A DNA stretch of 64,000 nt, from positions 1-64,000 of the forward strand of contig CALAJY010000050.1 in assembly GCA_937923265.1 (NCBI GenBank). Reading direction: 5' to 3'. The notes under the pieces were generated by a model. That model saw only the letters and a program-made list of their open reading frames with translations, was not told where the DNA came from and searched no databases. Below are positions 1 to 7,709 of this stretch, in pieces (the stretch's first letter is position 1; each line of letters starts with the position of its first letter). The translations under genes were made by a program, and so were the position numbers. The DNA is from an uncultured Tissierellia bacterium. GTDB lineage: Bacteria > Bacillota > Clostridia > Tissierellales > Peptoniphilaceae.

Positions 1-57
1 CGGTAGAGCAACTGACTTGTAATCAGTAGGTTGAGGGTTCAAGTCCTTTCACCAGCT
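1..57 (+). tRNA. tRNA-Thr (TGT), 5' end cut by window
   Basis: The window starts inside the D arm. The anticodon arm ACTGA-CTTGTAA-TCAGT gives anticodon TGT. The T arm has loop TTCAAGT and the 3' acceptor strand is CACCAGC with discriminator T. No CCA is encoded. It is the first member of a nine-gene tRNA cluster. Confidence 0.93.
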
Positions 58-141
58 TTCTAATCGGGGAGGTCACTTCTCGGAGTGGTCTTACTTCCGG
101 GTGGAGTTGTTGGAAGAGCGGTTTCTTTTAGGCTTGGATGC

Positions 142-215
142 GCGCCTATAGCTCAGTTGGATAGAGCAACGGACTTCTAATCCGTGTGTCTGAGGTTCGA
201 ATCCTCATAGGCGCG
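142..215 (+). tRNA. tRNA-Arg (TCT)
   Basis: Acceptor arms GCGCCTA / TAGGCGC pair fully and the discriminator is G. The anticodon stem-loop ACGGA-CTTCTAA-TCCGT gives anticodon TCT, and the T loop is TTCGAAT. CCA is not encoded. The 84 bases before it, back to the Thr gene, hold nothing I recognise. Confidence 0.97.
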
Positions 216-219
216 ATAG

Positions 220-292
220 TGGGGTATAGCCAAGCGGTAAGGCACCAGACTTTGACTCTGGCATCTCGTAGGTTCGAATCCTGCTACCCCAG
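220..292 (+). tRNA. tRNA-Gln (TTG)
   Basis: It begins with U1, as is typical for tRNA-Gln. Acceptor arms TGGGGTA / TACCCCA pair and the discriminator is G. The anticodon stem-loop CCAGA-CTTTGAC-TCTGG gives TTG. It lies 4 bases after tRNA-Arg, so the genes are processed from one transcript. Confidence 0.97.
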
Positions 293-318
293 TCAATTAA
301 ATATAGTCATGGCAATGA

Positions 319-392
319 TGGGGTATAGCCAAGTCGGTAAGGCACTAGACTCTGACTCTAGCATTTCGCAGGTTCGAGTCCTGCTACCCCAG
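319..392 (+). tRNA. tRNA-Gln (CTG)
   Basis: This is a near copy of the preceding tRNA-Gln with anticodon arm CTAGA-CTCTGAC-TCTAG, anticodon CTG. The acceptor strands are identical to the TTG gene, which suggests local duplication. Having a separate CTG isoacceptor fits the balanced base composition of the genes here. Confidence 0.97.
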
Positions 393-395
393 TAT

Positions 396-468
396 GATCC
401 ATTAGCTCAGCCGGTAGAGCACCTGACTTTTAATCAGGGTGTCCGGGGTTCGAATCCCCGATGGGTCA
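396..468 (+). tRNA. tRNA-Lys (TTT)
   Basis: Acceptor GATCCAT pairs with ATGGGTC through one U-G wobble and the discriminator is A. The anticodon arm CCTGA-CTTTTAA-TCAGG gives TTT. The T arm is GGGG-TTCGAAT-CCCC. It lies 3 bases after tRNA-Gln(CTG). Confidence 0.97.
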
Positions 469-473
469 GTGCT

Positions 474-559
474 GGAGAGATACCGAAGCGGTCATAACGG
501 GGCGGTCTTGAAAACCGTTAGGGTGAAAGCTCACGGGGGTTCGAATCCCTCTCTCTCCG
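474..559 (+). tRNA. tRNA-Ser (TGA)
   Basis: A class II tRNA with a long variable arm. Acceptor GGAGAGA / TCTCTCC, discriminator G, anticodon loop CTTGAAA giving TGA. The three bases after the discriminator happen to read CCA, unlike the other genes of this cluster, so the 3' end may be encoded here or this may be chance. Confidence 0.96.
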
Positions 560-565
560 CCATGC

Positions 566-654
566 GGAGAAGTACTCAAGTGGCTCAAGAGGCTCCCCTG
601 CTAAGGGAGTAGATCCTGATGAGGGATGCGAGGGTTCGAATCCCTCCTTCTCCG
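566..654 (+). tRNA. tRNA-Ser (GCT)
   Basis: Class II tRNA with a long variable arm. Acceptor GGAGAAG / CTTCTCC, discriminator G. Anticodon arm CTCCC-CTGCTAA-GGGAG gives GCT. T arm GAGGG-TTCGAAT-CCCTC. Confidence 0.97.
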
Positions 655-660
655 ATAAGC

Positions 661-734
661 GGGCCATTAGCTCAGTTGGTTAGAGCAGCCGGCTCATAAC
701 CGGTTTGTCCCGGGTTCGAGTCCCTGATGGCCCA
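661..734 (+). tRNA. tRNA-Met or tRNA-Ile2 (CAT)
   Basis: Acceptor GGGCCAT / ATGGCCC, discriminator A, anticodon loop CTCATAA with CAT. It lacks the three G-C pairs in the anticodon stem and the C1-A72 mismatch of initiator tRNA, so it is either elongator Met or the lysidine-modified Ile2. The sequence alone does not settle which. Confidence 0.93.
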
Positions 735-769
735 GTCGTCTCGCTTCGGTTTGTTGAAAGCACATGTAT

Positions 770-842
770 GCCCAGATAGCTCAGTCGGTAGAGCAAAGGA
801 CTGAAAATCCTTGTGTCGTTGGTTCGATTCCGACTCTGGGCA
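770..842 (+). tRNA. tRNA-Phe (GAA)
   Basis: Acceptor GCCCAGA / TCTGGGC, discriminator A. Anticodon arm AAGGA-CTGAAAA-TCCTT gives GAA. It is the last gene of the cluster and is followed within 4 bases by a terminator hairpin. Confidence 0.97.
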
Positions 843-845
843 CTG

Positions 846-880
846 AAAAGAACTTCGCTTTGCGGAGTTCTTTTTTCTTT
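846..880 (+). terminator. Terminator of the tRNA cluster
   Basis: Thirteen-base arms AAAAGAACTTCGC and GCGGAGTTCTTTT (one T-G pair) around loop TTT, running into a T-rich tail. It ends the transcript of the nine tRNAs. Confidence 0.9.
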
Positions 881-979
881 CTAGGGGAAATGAGAAAAAT
901 CTCCCCGGAAAGTATTTTATGTTCCATACGGACAGGGTACAATTTATGGTAGAAACTTTGTATCGGAAAGGAGAGGGAC

Positions 980-2002
980 ATGCAGGAGAAAGAAAAAAGA
1001 CCGGTTGCACCGGAGGACAAGGACCCCCAGGGCACCCCGCCGGGAAACCGTGAGGAGGGCTTTTACCGGTCCGAAAAGGGAATCAAAAGCAGCCGAAGAG
1101 AGAAGAAGCAGGGGAAACGCCCCTTTTGGGTGTACCCCGCCAACTATAAGCAATTGCAATCCACCAGTCTTCGAATCGGGAAACTGTTGCTATCTGTGGT
1201 GCTCATGGCCTTTTCCATGAACTACTTCATGATTGGTGCCAATCTGATTCCCGGAGGCTTTGTGGGAATTTCCATGCTGGCCCAGGAAGGTGTGAAGAAT
1301 GTCTTAGGAATCAATATTCCATTTTCCTACTTTAACATTGGTCTTAATTTGCTTCCCGCAATCCTGGCCTTTTTTACCATCGGGAAAAAATTTGTCCTGC
1401 TCTCCGTATTAAATATCGTCCTCTACAGTTTTTTAGTGGATTTGATTCCGACCCATCCCTTTACGGATGATATGCTGATCAACATTGCTTTCGGTGCGGC
1501 CATTCATGGAGCGGGTCTTGCCCTTGCCTTGAATGCGAATGCCAGCACCGGAGGAACCGACTTCGTGGCCATGACCATTTCCAATAAGTACAATATCACG
1601 GTCTGGAACTACGTGTTTATCCTCAATGCCTTGATTATCATTGCGGCCGGCTTTATCTTCGGGGTGGAAGCGGCACTCTATTCCATCCTCTTCCAGTTTT
1701 TATCCACGGTCGTGATCAACCGGGCTCATCAACGATACCAGAAGAACACCATCTGGATTGTCACGGAAAATCCCGAGCCGATTGCCACCGACCTGATGAA
1801 ACTCACCCACCATGCGATCACCTCTTTTGAGGGCGTTGGGCGCTATACCGAAAAGCGGAGATACCTGCTTTACATGGTGGTGAGCAAGGAAGATGTCCCC
1901 AAGGTGAAGAAGTATTTGAAAGAGAAAGACTGCAATGTCTTCATGAACATCACAAAGTCGGAAGAACTGAACGGAAGATTCTATTTGGAGCCACTGGACT
2001 AG
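980..2002 (+). CDS. YitT family membrane protein
   Basis: A 340-residue integral membrane protein of the YitT family, whose cellular role is not established. The order is a charged N-terminal tail of about 70 residues rich in E, K and R, then five or six hydrophobic segments (about residues 70-235) with the family's GANLIPGGFVGI and NANASTGGTDF stretches, then a soluble C-terminal DUF2179-type domain (about residues 250-335). The ATG follows AAAGGAGAGGG by a few bases. Bacillus YitT proteins are around 280 residues, so the extra length is the N-terminal tail. A weak -10-like TACAAT lies at 938-943. The gene stands alone between the tRNA cluster and ylmH on the other strand. Confidence 0.88.
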   Translation: MQEKEKRPVAPEDKDPQGTPPGNREEGFYRSEKGIKSSRREKKQGKRPFWVYPANYKQLQSTSLRIGKLLLSVVLMAFSMNYFMIGANLIPGGFVGISMLAQEGVKNVLGINIPFSYFNIGLNLLPAILAFFTIGKKFVLLSVLNIVLYSFLVDLIPTHPFTDDMLINIAFGAAIHGAGLALALNANASTGGTDFVAMTISNKYNITVWNYVFILNALIIIAAGFIFGVEAALYSILFQFLSTVVINRAHQRYQKNTIWIVTENPEPIATDLMKLTHHAITSFEGVGRYTEKRRYLLYMVVSKEDVPKVKKYLKEKDCNVFMNITKSEELNGRFYLEPLD

Positions 2003-2028
2003 AAAAAATGCAAGGAAGAAGAAAATTC

Positions 2029-2737
2029 CTATTGGTACTCTTCGATGAGGACCACATAGGAATTTTTTTTTTGTGCGACGCAGGGCGGAGCAGTAACGAA
2101 ATTTTCCTCCATGGCGAAGGGAAACTCGGTTCCCCTCCTTGAGCAGCGTCGTGGTCCCCAGTTCCTGGCTCCCATCCACAAAAACAAAGCCGGATCGAAT
2201 GGCCTTCTGCGCCTTGCCCCGGGAAAGGCGGAAGAATGCGGCAACCATGCTATCGATGCGAAGAGAGCTCACAACAAGTTCCCTTTCCTGTCGCTTCGGT
2301 TGTGCTTCCTCGGGAAGATCGTCTCGCCGTGAGACGGAGACGGACGCCCTTCCGACGCTGGTAAGCTGGTCCAGGATAAAAGGAGCCATCGACTCTTTGA
2401 CAAAAAGGTAGGCCCCCCGATCATCGGGAAGAATGTCTCCAAGCACTTTTCGATCCAAGCCTAAGCCGATGAGGGCTCCGAGGTAGTCGGGATGTTGGAG
2501 CTTCACGAAGGCATGCGATTTCGAATCGATGCGAAGGATGGCGACCTGAAAGGAGCCGGGTCCAAAGTGGAGCAGCTTCCGCTCCTGGTCTTCGGAGTAG
2601 ACTTTTACCGAATACTCAGAGAATTCCTGTTCATGGTGACGGAACTCGGAATACTCCTCCGGCGTGAGAAAATCGCTGTCGATCCCGCGGTTCTGTCGTT
2701 CACTCATGGCTGCCAAGTCGAATAAATGTTGTAACAT
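2029..2737 (-). pseudogene. ylmH: YlmH-type S4 RNA-binding protein, frameshift at an A10 run near the 3' end
   Basis: An S4-domain RNA-binding protein of the YlmH family, which in Bacillota binds ribosome-associated RNA and in Bacillus is linked to the cell-division gene cluster. The start ATG (2737) follows AAGGAGG with good spacing. Residues 1-90 match the YlmH N-terminal part (TDFLTPEE-like SDFLTPEE); the S4 domain (RLDSMVAAFFRLSRGKAQ-like, then SGFVFVDG) lies at about 155-215. Ten consecutive A (T at 2063-2072 on the plus strand) follow. Read as written, the frame overruns into antisense yitT sequence as far as 1700. One A fewer gives RTKKNSYVVLIEEYQ and a stop at 2029-2031, a normal family ending of about 235 residues. 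It is either an indel or error, or a site of slippage. It probably still yields product. Confidence 0.8.
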
Positions 2738-2842
2738 ATCTGCCTCCTTCCGCTATCCTACCACGAAGAGAAGCTGTAAAAAAGATGGAGCAATCGGCCA
2801 AACGAGCTATGAATATAATTCATAGAAAATATGAAAAATATC

Positions 2843-2871
2843 TTGCAATTGAGAATGCTCTTCGGTATAAT
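2843..2871 (+). promoter_or_regulatory. Sigma-A promoter of metQ
   Basis: TTGCAA (2843-2848), 17-base spacer, perfect TATAAT (2866-2871), 63 bases before the metQ start. No SAM riboswitch or T-box could be recognised in the leader, although this is a methionine uptake operon. Confidence 0.85.
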
Positions 2872-2934
2872 AGCGACAGTTTAAAAAACGTTGAAAAACA
2901 GCGAACGAATCTTATATTAAAGGAGAAGAAAACA

Positions 2935-3864
2935 ATGAAGAAGAAATTGCGTACCCTATTGGCCTTGGCCTTTGCCCTGGTGGTCCTGGCAAGTTGTGCG
3001 GGCAGAGACAAAAAGGCGGAAGAGAGCAGCAAAGACAGCGGAAAAGCGGAAACGGGAAGCACGGAAAAGGCAGCGGAGAAAAAGGAATCCTATACCATAG
3101 CGGTCCCGAATGATGCCACCAATGAAGCCCGTGCCCTGCTTCTTTTACAGGAGAATGGCCTCATTAAACTAAAAGAAGGTGCGGATATCACGGCAACGGT
3201 CCGGGATGTGGCAGAGAACCCGCACAACATCCAATTCAAAGAGGTGGAAGCCGCACAGCTTCCCAATGTGCTGAAGGATGTGGACTATGCCGTGATCAAT
3301 TCCAACTATGCTCTTCCCGCAAAGCTGAATCCCATTACGGATTCGCTGGTGAAGGAAGGATCCACCTCCGCCTATTCCAACATCTTGGCGGTCCAGGAGA
3401 AGAATGCACAGAGTGATAAAACGAAGGCTTTAGTAGCTGCGGTTTGCAGCAAACAGGTTGCCGATTTCATCAAAGAAAAATATAATGGGGCAGTCATCAG
3501 TACGGTGGACAAGACCACCGATGGTTACGACAGCTCGGTCAACTATGAGAGCCTATCGGGCCAGACCATTACCGTTGCAGCGACGCCGACGCCTCATGCG
3601 GAGATTTTGGAAGTTGCCAAGAAGATTTTGGCAGAGAAGCAGATCAAACTGGAGATCAAGGAATTCACTGATTATGTTCAGCCCAACAAGGTGACAGAAT
3701 CCGGAGAGGTGGATGCGAATTACTTCCAACATGAACCGTATCTGGACGACTTTAATAAAGAGAATGGAACGCACGTTGTGAAAGTCTGCGATGTTCACGT
3801 CGAGCCCATGGGACTCTATGGGGGCAAGCAGAAGACTCTCGATATCAAGGCGGAAGCGAAGTAA
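2935..3864 (+). CDS. metQ: Methionine ABC transporter substrate-binding lipoprotein
   Basis: A surface lipoprotein of the NlpA/MetQ family that captures methionine and delivers it to MetNI. The 309-residue protein starts with a lipoprotein signal peptide ending LAS-C at Cys21, then a short E/K/S-rich linker, then the binding fold with family stretches around residues 60-140 (GLIKLKEG, NPHNIQFKEVE) and a second MetQ-like block including TPTPHAEIL (about residue 220). The ATG is chosen because it follows AAAGGAGAAG and begins the signal peptide; a longer in-frame reading from 2785 has no ribosome site. It is first in the operon, ahead of an internal hairpin, which would give more binding protein than ATPase. 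An odd feature is a duplicated arrangement: segments related to the binding fold appear on both sides of residue 200. Confidence 0.92.
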   Translation: MKKKLRTLLALAFALVVLASCAGRDKKAEESSKDSGKAETGSTEKAAEKKESYTIAVPNDATNEARALLLLQENGLIKLKEGADITATVRDVAENPHNIQFKEVEAAQLPNVLKDVDYAVINSNYALPAKLNPITDSLVKEGSTSAYSNILAVQEKNAQSDKTKALVAAVCSKQVADFIKEKYNGAVISTVDKTTDGYDSSVNYESLSGQTITVAATPTPHAEILEVAKKILAEKQIKLEIKEFTDYVQPNKVTESGEVDANYFQHEPYLDDFNKENGTHVVKVCDVHVEPMGLYGGKQKTLDIKAEAK

Positions 3865-3883
3865 GGAAGTAAGAAAGTAGGGT

Positions 3884-3912
3884 AAGGATGGCATTCGTGC
3901 CATCCTTTCTTG
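3884..3912 (+). terminator. Hairpin between metQ and metN (partial terminator)
   Basis: Perfect ten-base arms AAGGATGGCA / TGCCATCCTT closed by a TTCG tetraloop and followed by TCTTGT. The short T tail suggests leaky termination, or a barrier protecting the metQ message 3' end. metN starts 19 bases beyond it. Confidence 0.75.
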
Positions 3913-3930
3913 TGGAAGGGCAAGGAAACA

Positions 3931-4965
3931 ATGATTAAAGTAGAAAACCTATCAAAAAATTTTGAGGGGAACCGGGGACAGGTCAAAGCCCTGGACCATA
4001 TCAATTTGACCGTTCAGGATGGGGAAATCTACGGAATCATCGGCATGAGTGGTGCGGGAAAGTCCACACTGGTTCGCTGTTTGAACTTTTTGGAAAAACC
4101 CACCGAAGGCTCGGTGTTTATCGATGATGTAGACCTAGGCAGCCTGGAGGAGAAGGAATTACGGGGAATTCGTCGCAAGGTGGCGATGATTTTTCAGCAG
4201 TTTAATCTTTTGATGCAGAGAACCTGCTTGGAGAATGTGACCTTGCCCCTGGAATTTTTGGGCGAAGATAAGCAGAAAGCGCGGAAACGTGCGATGGAGC
4301 TCCTCAGCCTGGTGGGCCTTCCCGACAAGGCTGACGCCTATCCGGTCCAGCTGTCCGGGGGACAGAAACAGCGTGTGGCGGTTGCAAGAGCCCTGGCCAC
4401 CAACCCGGAGATTTTGCTCTGCGATGAGGCAACCAGTGCCCTGGACCCCACGACCACCAATTCCATTTTACAGTTGCTGCGGAAATTAAATGAGCAGTAC
4501 CGCATTACCATTGTTATGATTACCCACCAGATGAGCGTGGTGGAAGAGATCTGTCAGCGGGTTGCCATTATTGACAAGGGTCATGTGGTCGAGGAAGGCC
4601 CCGTGAGTGAGATCTTTAGTCGGCCGAAATCGGAAGCGGCCAAGCGGCTTGTCTTCCCGGAATCCATCAATGATATTCCGGAGCTTACGACGGATAGCCG
4701 TTTCCTTCGTGTCGTCTTCAATGGGGCCGAGACGACCGGGCAGCCTCTTATTGCGCGGATGGCCAAGGAGCTGGGCGTGGAAGCCAGTATCGTTTCCGCC
4801 CAGACCAAGAGCCTGGGGGAACGGATGTATGGGAGCATGATCCTGTCCTTCCGGACTGACACGCAGGACTTTGATAAAGCGGTGTCCTATTTATCCGAGG
4901 TACCCGATTTGGTGACGGAAGAGATTGCGGTATTGGAACCCGAGAAAGGAGAAGAGGATGAGTGA
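3931..4965 (+). CDS. metN: Methionine ABC transporter ATP-binding protein
   Basis: The cytoplasmic ATPase that powers methionine import with MetI and MetQ. The 344-residue protein has Walker A GMSGAGKST (residues 38-46), signature LSGGQKQR (141-148), Walker B ILLCDE (161-166) and the switch histidine in MITHQ. Residues about 265-340 form the C-terminal NIL domain, which in this family binds methionine and blocks transport when internal methionine is high. The ATG at 3931 begins the canonical MIKVENLSK and follows AAGGAA; an upstream start at 3910 would lie in the hairpin tail. The 3' end overlaps metI by eight bases, so the two are translationally coupled. Confidence 0.96.
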   Translation: MIKVENLSKNFEGNRGQVKALDHINLTVQDGEIYGIIGMSGAGKSTLVRCLNFLEKPTEGSVFIDDVDLGSLEEKELRGIRRKVAMIFQQFNLLMQRTCLENVTLPLEFLGEDKQKARKRAMELLSLVGLPDKADAYPVQLSGGQKQRVAVARALATNPEILLCDEATSALDPTTTNSILQLLRKLNEQYRITIVMITHQMSVVEEICQRVAIIDKGHVVEEGPVSEIFSRPKSEAAKRLVFPESINDIPELTTDSRFLRVVFNGAETTGQPLIARMAKELGVEASIVSAQTKSLGERMYGSMILSFRTDTQDFDKAVSYLSEVPDLVTEEIAVLEPEKGEEDE

Positions 4966-5656
4966 ATTTTTGAATAGCCCGGAAGTGGAAGAGGCCCTTC
5001 AGATCATCCAGACGGAGATTCCCTTTGCCATTTGGGAGACCATTTATGTTACCTTGCTGTCCACTTTCTTTGCCGTTCTTATCGGCCTTCCCCTGGGAGT
5101 TCTCCTCGTTGTGGGGGAGAAGAAGGGAGTCCTTCCCCTGCCCGCCCCTGTTTTGAAACTGCTCGGCTTTGTCATCAATATTCTTCGATCGGTTCCTTTT
5201 TTGATCCTGATGATCATGGTCTTTCCCCTGACCCGTCTTCTGTTGGGCACCGTGGTGGGAACCCCCTCTTCGATTGTCCCCCTGGTGATCTGTGCCTTTC
5301 CTTTTGTGGCTCGGCTAGTGGAGACCAGCCTTCGGGAGGTGGATGGCTCTTTGATAGAGGCGGCGCAAAGCATGGGAGCGAGCCCCTTTCAGATCATCTG
5401 GAAGGTGATGATTCCCGAGAGCATCCCCTCCCTGATTTCCAACCTGACCATCGCCATGACCACGATTCTCGGTTACTCCGCCATGAGCGGAATCATCGGT
5501 GGTGGAGGACTTGGAAAAATTGCCATCAACTATGGCTATTACCGTTTTAAGTATTTGGTCATGCTCGTTGCGGTGATTGTTCTGATTCTTTTGGTCCAGC
5601 TGATTCAATCCCTGGGCACCTATTTCACCGTCCATTTCGATAAACGACTCCGGTAA
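4958..5656 (+). CDS. metI: Methionine ABC transporter permease
   Basis: Membrane channel subunit of MetNIQ, 232 residues with about five membrane segments. The binding-protein-dependent permease signature (EAAQSMGASPFQIIWKV, residues about 131-147) makes the contact with MetN. The ATG at 4958 overlaps the metN stop by eight bases and follows AAAGGAGAAGAGG, which decides the start over an upstream in-frame ATG inside metN. It is the last gene of the methionine operon. No clear terminator follows; the next transcript begins about 50 bases downstream at a perfect TTGACA. Confidence 0.95.
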   Translation: MSEFLNSPEVEEALQIIQTEIPFAIWETIYVTLLSTFFAVLIGLPLGVLLVVGEKKGVLPLPAPVLKLLGFVINILRSVPFLILMIMVFPLTRLLLGTVVGTPSSIVPLVICAFPFVARLVETSLREVDGSLIEAAQSMGASPFQIIWKVMIPESIPSLISNLTIAMTTILGYSAMSGIIGGGGLGKIAINYGYYRFKYLVMLVAVIVLILLVQLIQSLGTYFTVHFDKRLR

Positions 5657-5680
5657 GAAAACCAGTGAGACCTTCCTCCA

Positions 5681-5709
5681 TTGACAAGGGTCTTTCCCGG
5701 TGGTAGGGT
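5681..5709 (+). promoter_or_regulatory. Promoter of the TPP-controlled thiamine-precursor operon
   Basis: Perfect TTGACA (5681-5686), 17-base spacer, TAGGGT (5704-5709). Transcription would start near 5716, just before the riboswitch aptamer. The -10 element is weak but the placement is exact. Confidence 0.65.
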
Positions 5710-5721
5710 AAGACGAATTCA

Positions 5722-5805
5722 ATAGGACGTGGGGGAGCTATTGCTGAGAACGGTAAGACCGGACCCGTAACCTGACCTGGACAATGCCAGCGTAGGCCGA
5801 CGAAT
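5722..5805 (+). promoter_or_regulatory. TPP riboswitch (THI element)
   Basis: The two hallmark conserved blocks are present: CTGAGA (5743-5748) with the ACCCG near 5763, and the block CCTGACCTGGACAATGCCAG (5771-5790) followed by CGTAGG. These form the pyrimidine- and diphosphate-binding helices of the thiamine-pyrophosphate aptamer. A terminator hairpin at 5821-5850 lies just downstream, so control is by premature termination when TPP is high. Confidence 0.96.
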
Positions 5806-5820
5806 GAAGTTTTTGCAGTG

Positions 5821-5850
5821 AATCTTCTCCCTTTGGGAGAAGATTTTTTT
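5821..5850 (+). terminator. Expression-platform terminator of the TPP riboswitch
   Basis: Eleven-base perfect arms AATCTTCTCCC / GGGAGAAGATT around loop TTT, followed by seven T. It is placed between the aptamer and the first gene, so it acts as the riboswitch-controlled terminator. Confidence 0.92.
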
Positions 5851-5862
5851 GTGGAGGGAAGC

Positions 5863-6627
5863 ATGAATCAGAGTAAAAAATACGTTAGGTCCCTGGCGGG
5901 TATCGGCCTGGTGCTCCTGCTGTGGCAGCTGGTGGCACAGCTCCATCCCATGGGAAAGTTCATGCTGCCGGGTCCCATTCAGGTGGCGGCATCTTTCGTG
6001 GACCATTGGCAGCTCCTTGTGCACCATGCGGGAACCACCCTGATGGAAGCCGGGATCGGGCTGGGCATCGGTATTGCCTTGGGCTTTGCCACGGCCCTCC
6101 TTATGGAGCGCTTTCCCCTGCTCTACGACATGTTCTATCCCGTTCTCATCATCAGCCAGACCATTCCCACGGTTGCCATTGCCCCCCTTCTGGTCATCTG
6201 GTTCGGTTTTGACCTTTTGCCGAAGGTGATCATCGTGGTGATTTCCACCCTGTTTCCCATCACCATCGGCCTCTTGGATGGCTTCCATTCCATCGATCCG
6301 GACTATCTACAGCTCTTGCAGTCCATGAATGCCAGCCCCAGGCAGATGATCCGCTTTGTGAAGCTGCCCTTTGCACAGAGTCATTTCTTTTCGGGCTTGC
6401 GCATTGCGGTCACCTATTCCATCGTGGGGGCGGTGATTGCCGAATGGCTGGGCGGCAACAATGGTCTGGGCGTGTACATGACCCGGGCGAGGAAGTCCTA
6501 TTCCTACGATGAGATGTTTGCCATCATCATCTTTATCACGGCACTCAGTCTTCTGTTAATGGGGGCGGTGAATCTATTGGAGGGCATCTCGATGCCTTGG
6601 AAAAGAAAAGAGAGGAGTAAGAAATGA
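5863..6627 (+). CDS. thiX: Thiamine-precursor ABC transporter permease (ThiX type)
   Basis: A 254-residue ABC permease of the SsuC/TauC/ThiX class, expected to move a pyrimidine precursor of thiamine across the membrane. It has six or so membrane segments, and the permease loop (residues about 151-170, LQSMNASPRQMIRFVKLPFA) that couples to the ATPase. The ATG at 5863 follows GGAGGGA; a longer reading from 5818 would start inside the terminator hairpin. Substrate is inferred from the TPP riboswitch upstream and the NMT1-type binding protein downstream; the family itself also moves sulfonates and nitrate. The stop overlaps thiY (ATGA). Confidence 0.88.
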   Translation: MNQSKKYVRSLAGIGLVLLLWQLVAQLHPMGKFMLPGPIQVAASFVDHWQLLVHHAGTTLMEAGIGLGIGIALGFATALLMERFPLLYDMFYPVLIISQTIPTVAIAPLLVIWFGFDLLPKVIIVVISTLFPITIGLLDGFHSIDPDYLQLLQSMNASPRQMIRFVKLPFAQSHFFSGLRIAVTYSIVGAVIAEWLGGNNGLGVYMTRARKSYSYDEMFAIIIFITALSLLLMGAVNLLEGISMPWKRKERSKK

Positions 6628-7709
6628 AACGAGGAAAGTTTTTATCCTTCCTGCTCGTTGCCATGCTCGTTCTTCTGGCGGGCTGCGGAAGCGGGGAGAA
6701 GAAAGAGGAAGATACGACGTCAAAGGCCCAGGCGCCTTCAAGCAGTCAGGGGAGCGGCGAAGAGGGCAAGAATGAGGAGTCAAAGGAAAAGAAGGAGGTC
6801 ACCAAGCTCACCTTTGTCCTGGACTACACCCCCAACACCAACCACACGGGAATCTATGTGGCACAGAAGCTGGGCTACTTCAAAGAGGAAGGCCTGGATG
6901 TTACCATCATGCAGCCGCCGGAAGATGGCGCCCCTGCCTTGGTCGCTTCCGGAAACGCGCAGTTTGGGGTGGACTACCAGGACACCATCGGACCGGCCTT
7001 TGCCAAGGAGAATCCCCTGCCGGTGACCAATATCGCCGCGCTGATTCAGCACAATACCTCGGGCCTCATCTCCTTAAAGGAAAATCCGGTGAGTCGCCCC
7101 AAGGATCTGGAGGGAAAGACCTATGCCAGCTGGGGCATGCCTATTGAACAGGCCATGGTCAGGGACGTCATCAAGAAGGACGGAGGCGATCCGGAAAAGC
7201 TGAAGATTATCACCGCCAATGCGGCCAGCATCTTTAGCATGAAGGGGTCGGACTACCAGACCATCTGGGTCTTCTATGCCTGGGACGGGATCGCCGCCAA
7301 GGTGAAGAAGATCGATTCGGTTTACTTCCCCTTCCGGGATTTCAACCTTGCCTTTGATTACTACACGCCGACCCTGATTGCCAATAACGCGTATTTAAAG
7401 GATCATCCGGATATTGCCAAGGCCTTTTTACGTGCCGTGCAGAAGGGCTACGAGTATGCCATCAAGAATCCGGAAAAGGCGGCAGACATTCTTTTGGAAC
7501 AGGCTCCCGAGCTGGACCGCGATGTGGTGGTGGAAAGCCAGAAATACTTGGCGGATAAATATATCGATGATGCACCGTACTGGGGCCAGATTGACAGCAA
7601 ACGCTGGAACCGCTTCTATCAATGGCTCTTCCGGGAGAAGCTGATTGAGAAGGAAATTCCTCAAGACTTTGGCTTCACCAACGAATATCTTCCCGGGTTC
7701 AGCAAATGA
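6624..7709 (+). CDS. thiY: NMT1/THI5-like thiamine-precursor binding lipoprotein (ThiY type)
   Basis: A 361-residue surface lipoprotein: signal peptide ending LAG-C at Cys21, an E/K-rich linker to about residue 55, then an NMT1/THI5-like binding domain beginning LTFVLDYTPNTNHTGIYVA, a stretch typical of pyrimidine-precursor binders such as ThiY (known to bind formylaminopyrimidine in a Bacillus). The TPP riboswitch supports a thiamine-related ligand; whether it is HMP or formylaminopyrimidine cannot be read here. No TenA-type amidohydrolase lies nearby. Start overlaps the thiX stop by four bases and the end overlaps thiZ the same way, so the three are tightly coupled. Confidence 0.9.
   Translation: MKRGKFLSFLLVAMLVLLAGCGSGEKKEEDTTSKAQAPSSSQGSGEEGKNEESKEKKEVTKLTFVLDYTPNTNHTGIYVAQKLGYFKEEGLDVTIMQPPEDGAPALVASGNAQFGVDYQDTIGPAFAKENPLPVTNIAALIQHNTSGLISLKENPVSRPKDLEGKTYASWGMPIEQAMVRDVIKKDGGDPEKLKIITANAASIFSMKGSDYQTIWVFYAWDGIAAKVKKIDSVYFPFRDFNLAFDYYTPTLIANNAYLKDHPDIAKAFLRAVQKGYEYAIKNPEKAADILLEQAPELDRDVVVESQKYLADKYIDDAPYWGQIDSKRWNRFYQWLFREKLIEKEIPQDFGFTNEYLPGFSK

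Noticed and set aside
186..497. Open frames inside the tRNA cluster
   Set aside because: They consist of tRNA genes read as protein.
1700..2028. C-terminal 110 residues of the long minus-strand reading that starts at 2737
   Set aside because: This part arises only from reading on past the ten-A run; it is antisense to yitT, shows no domain and would make YlmH over 100 residues too long.
2738..2934. SAM riboswitch before metQ
   Set aside because: None of the S-box, SAM-II or SMK conserved blocks could be found in the leader.
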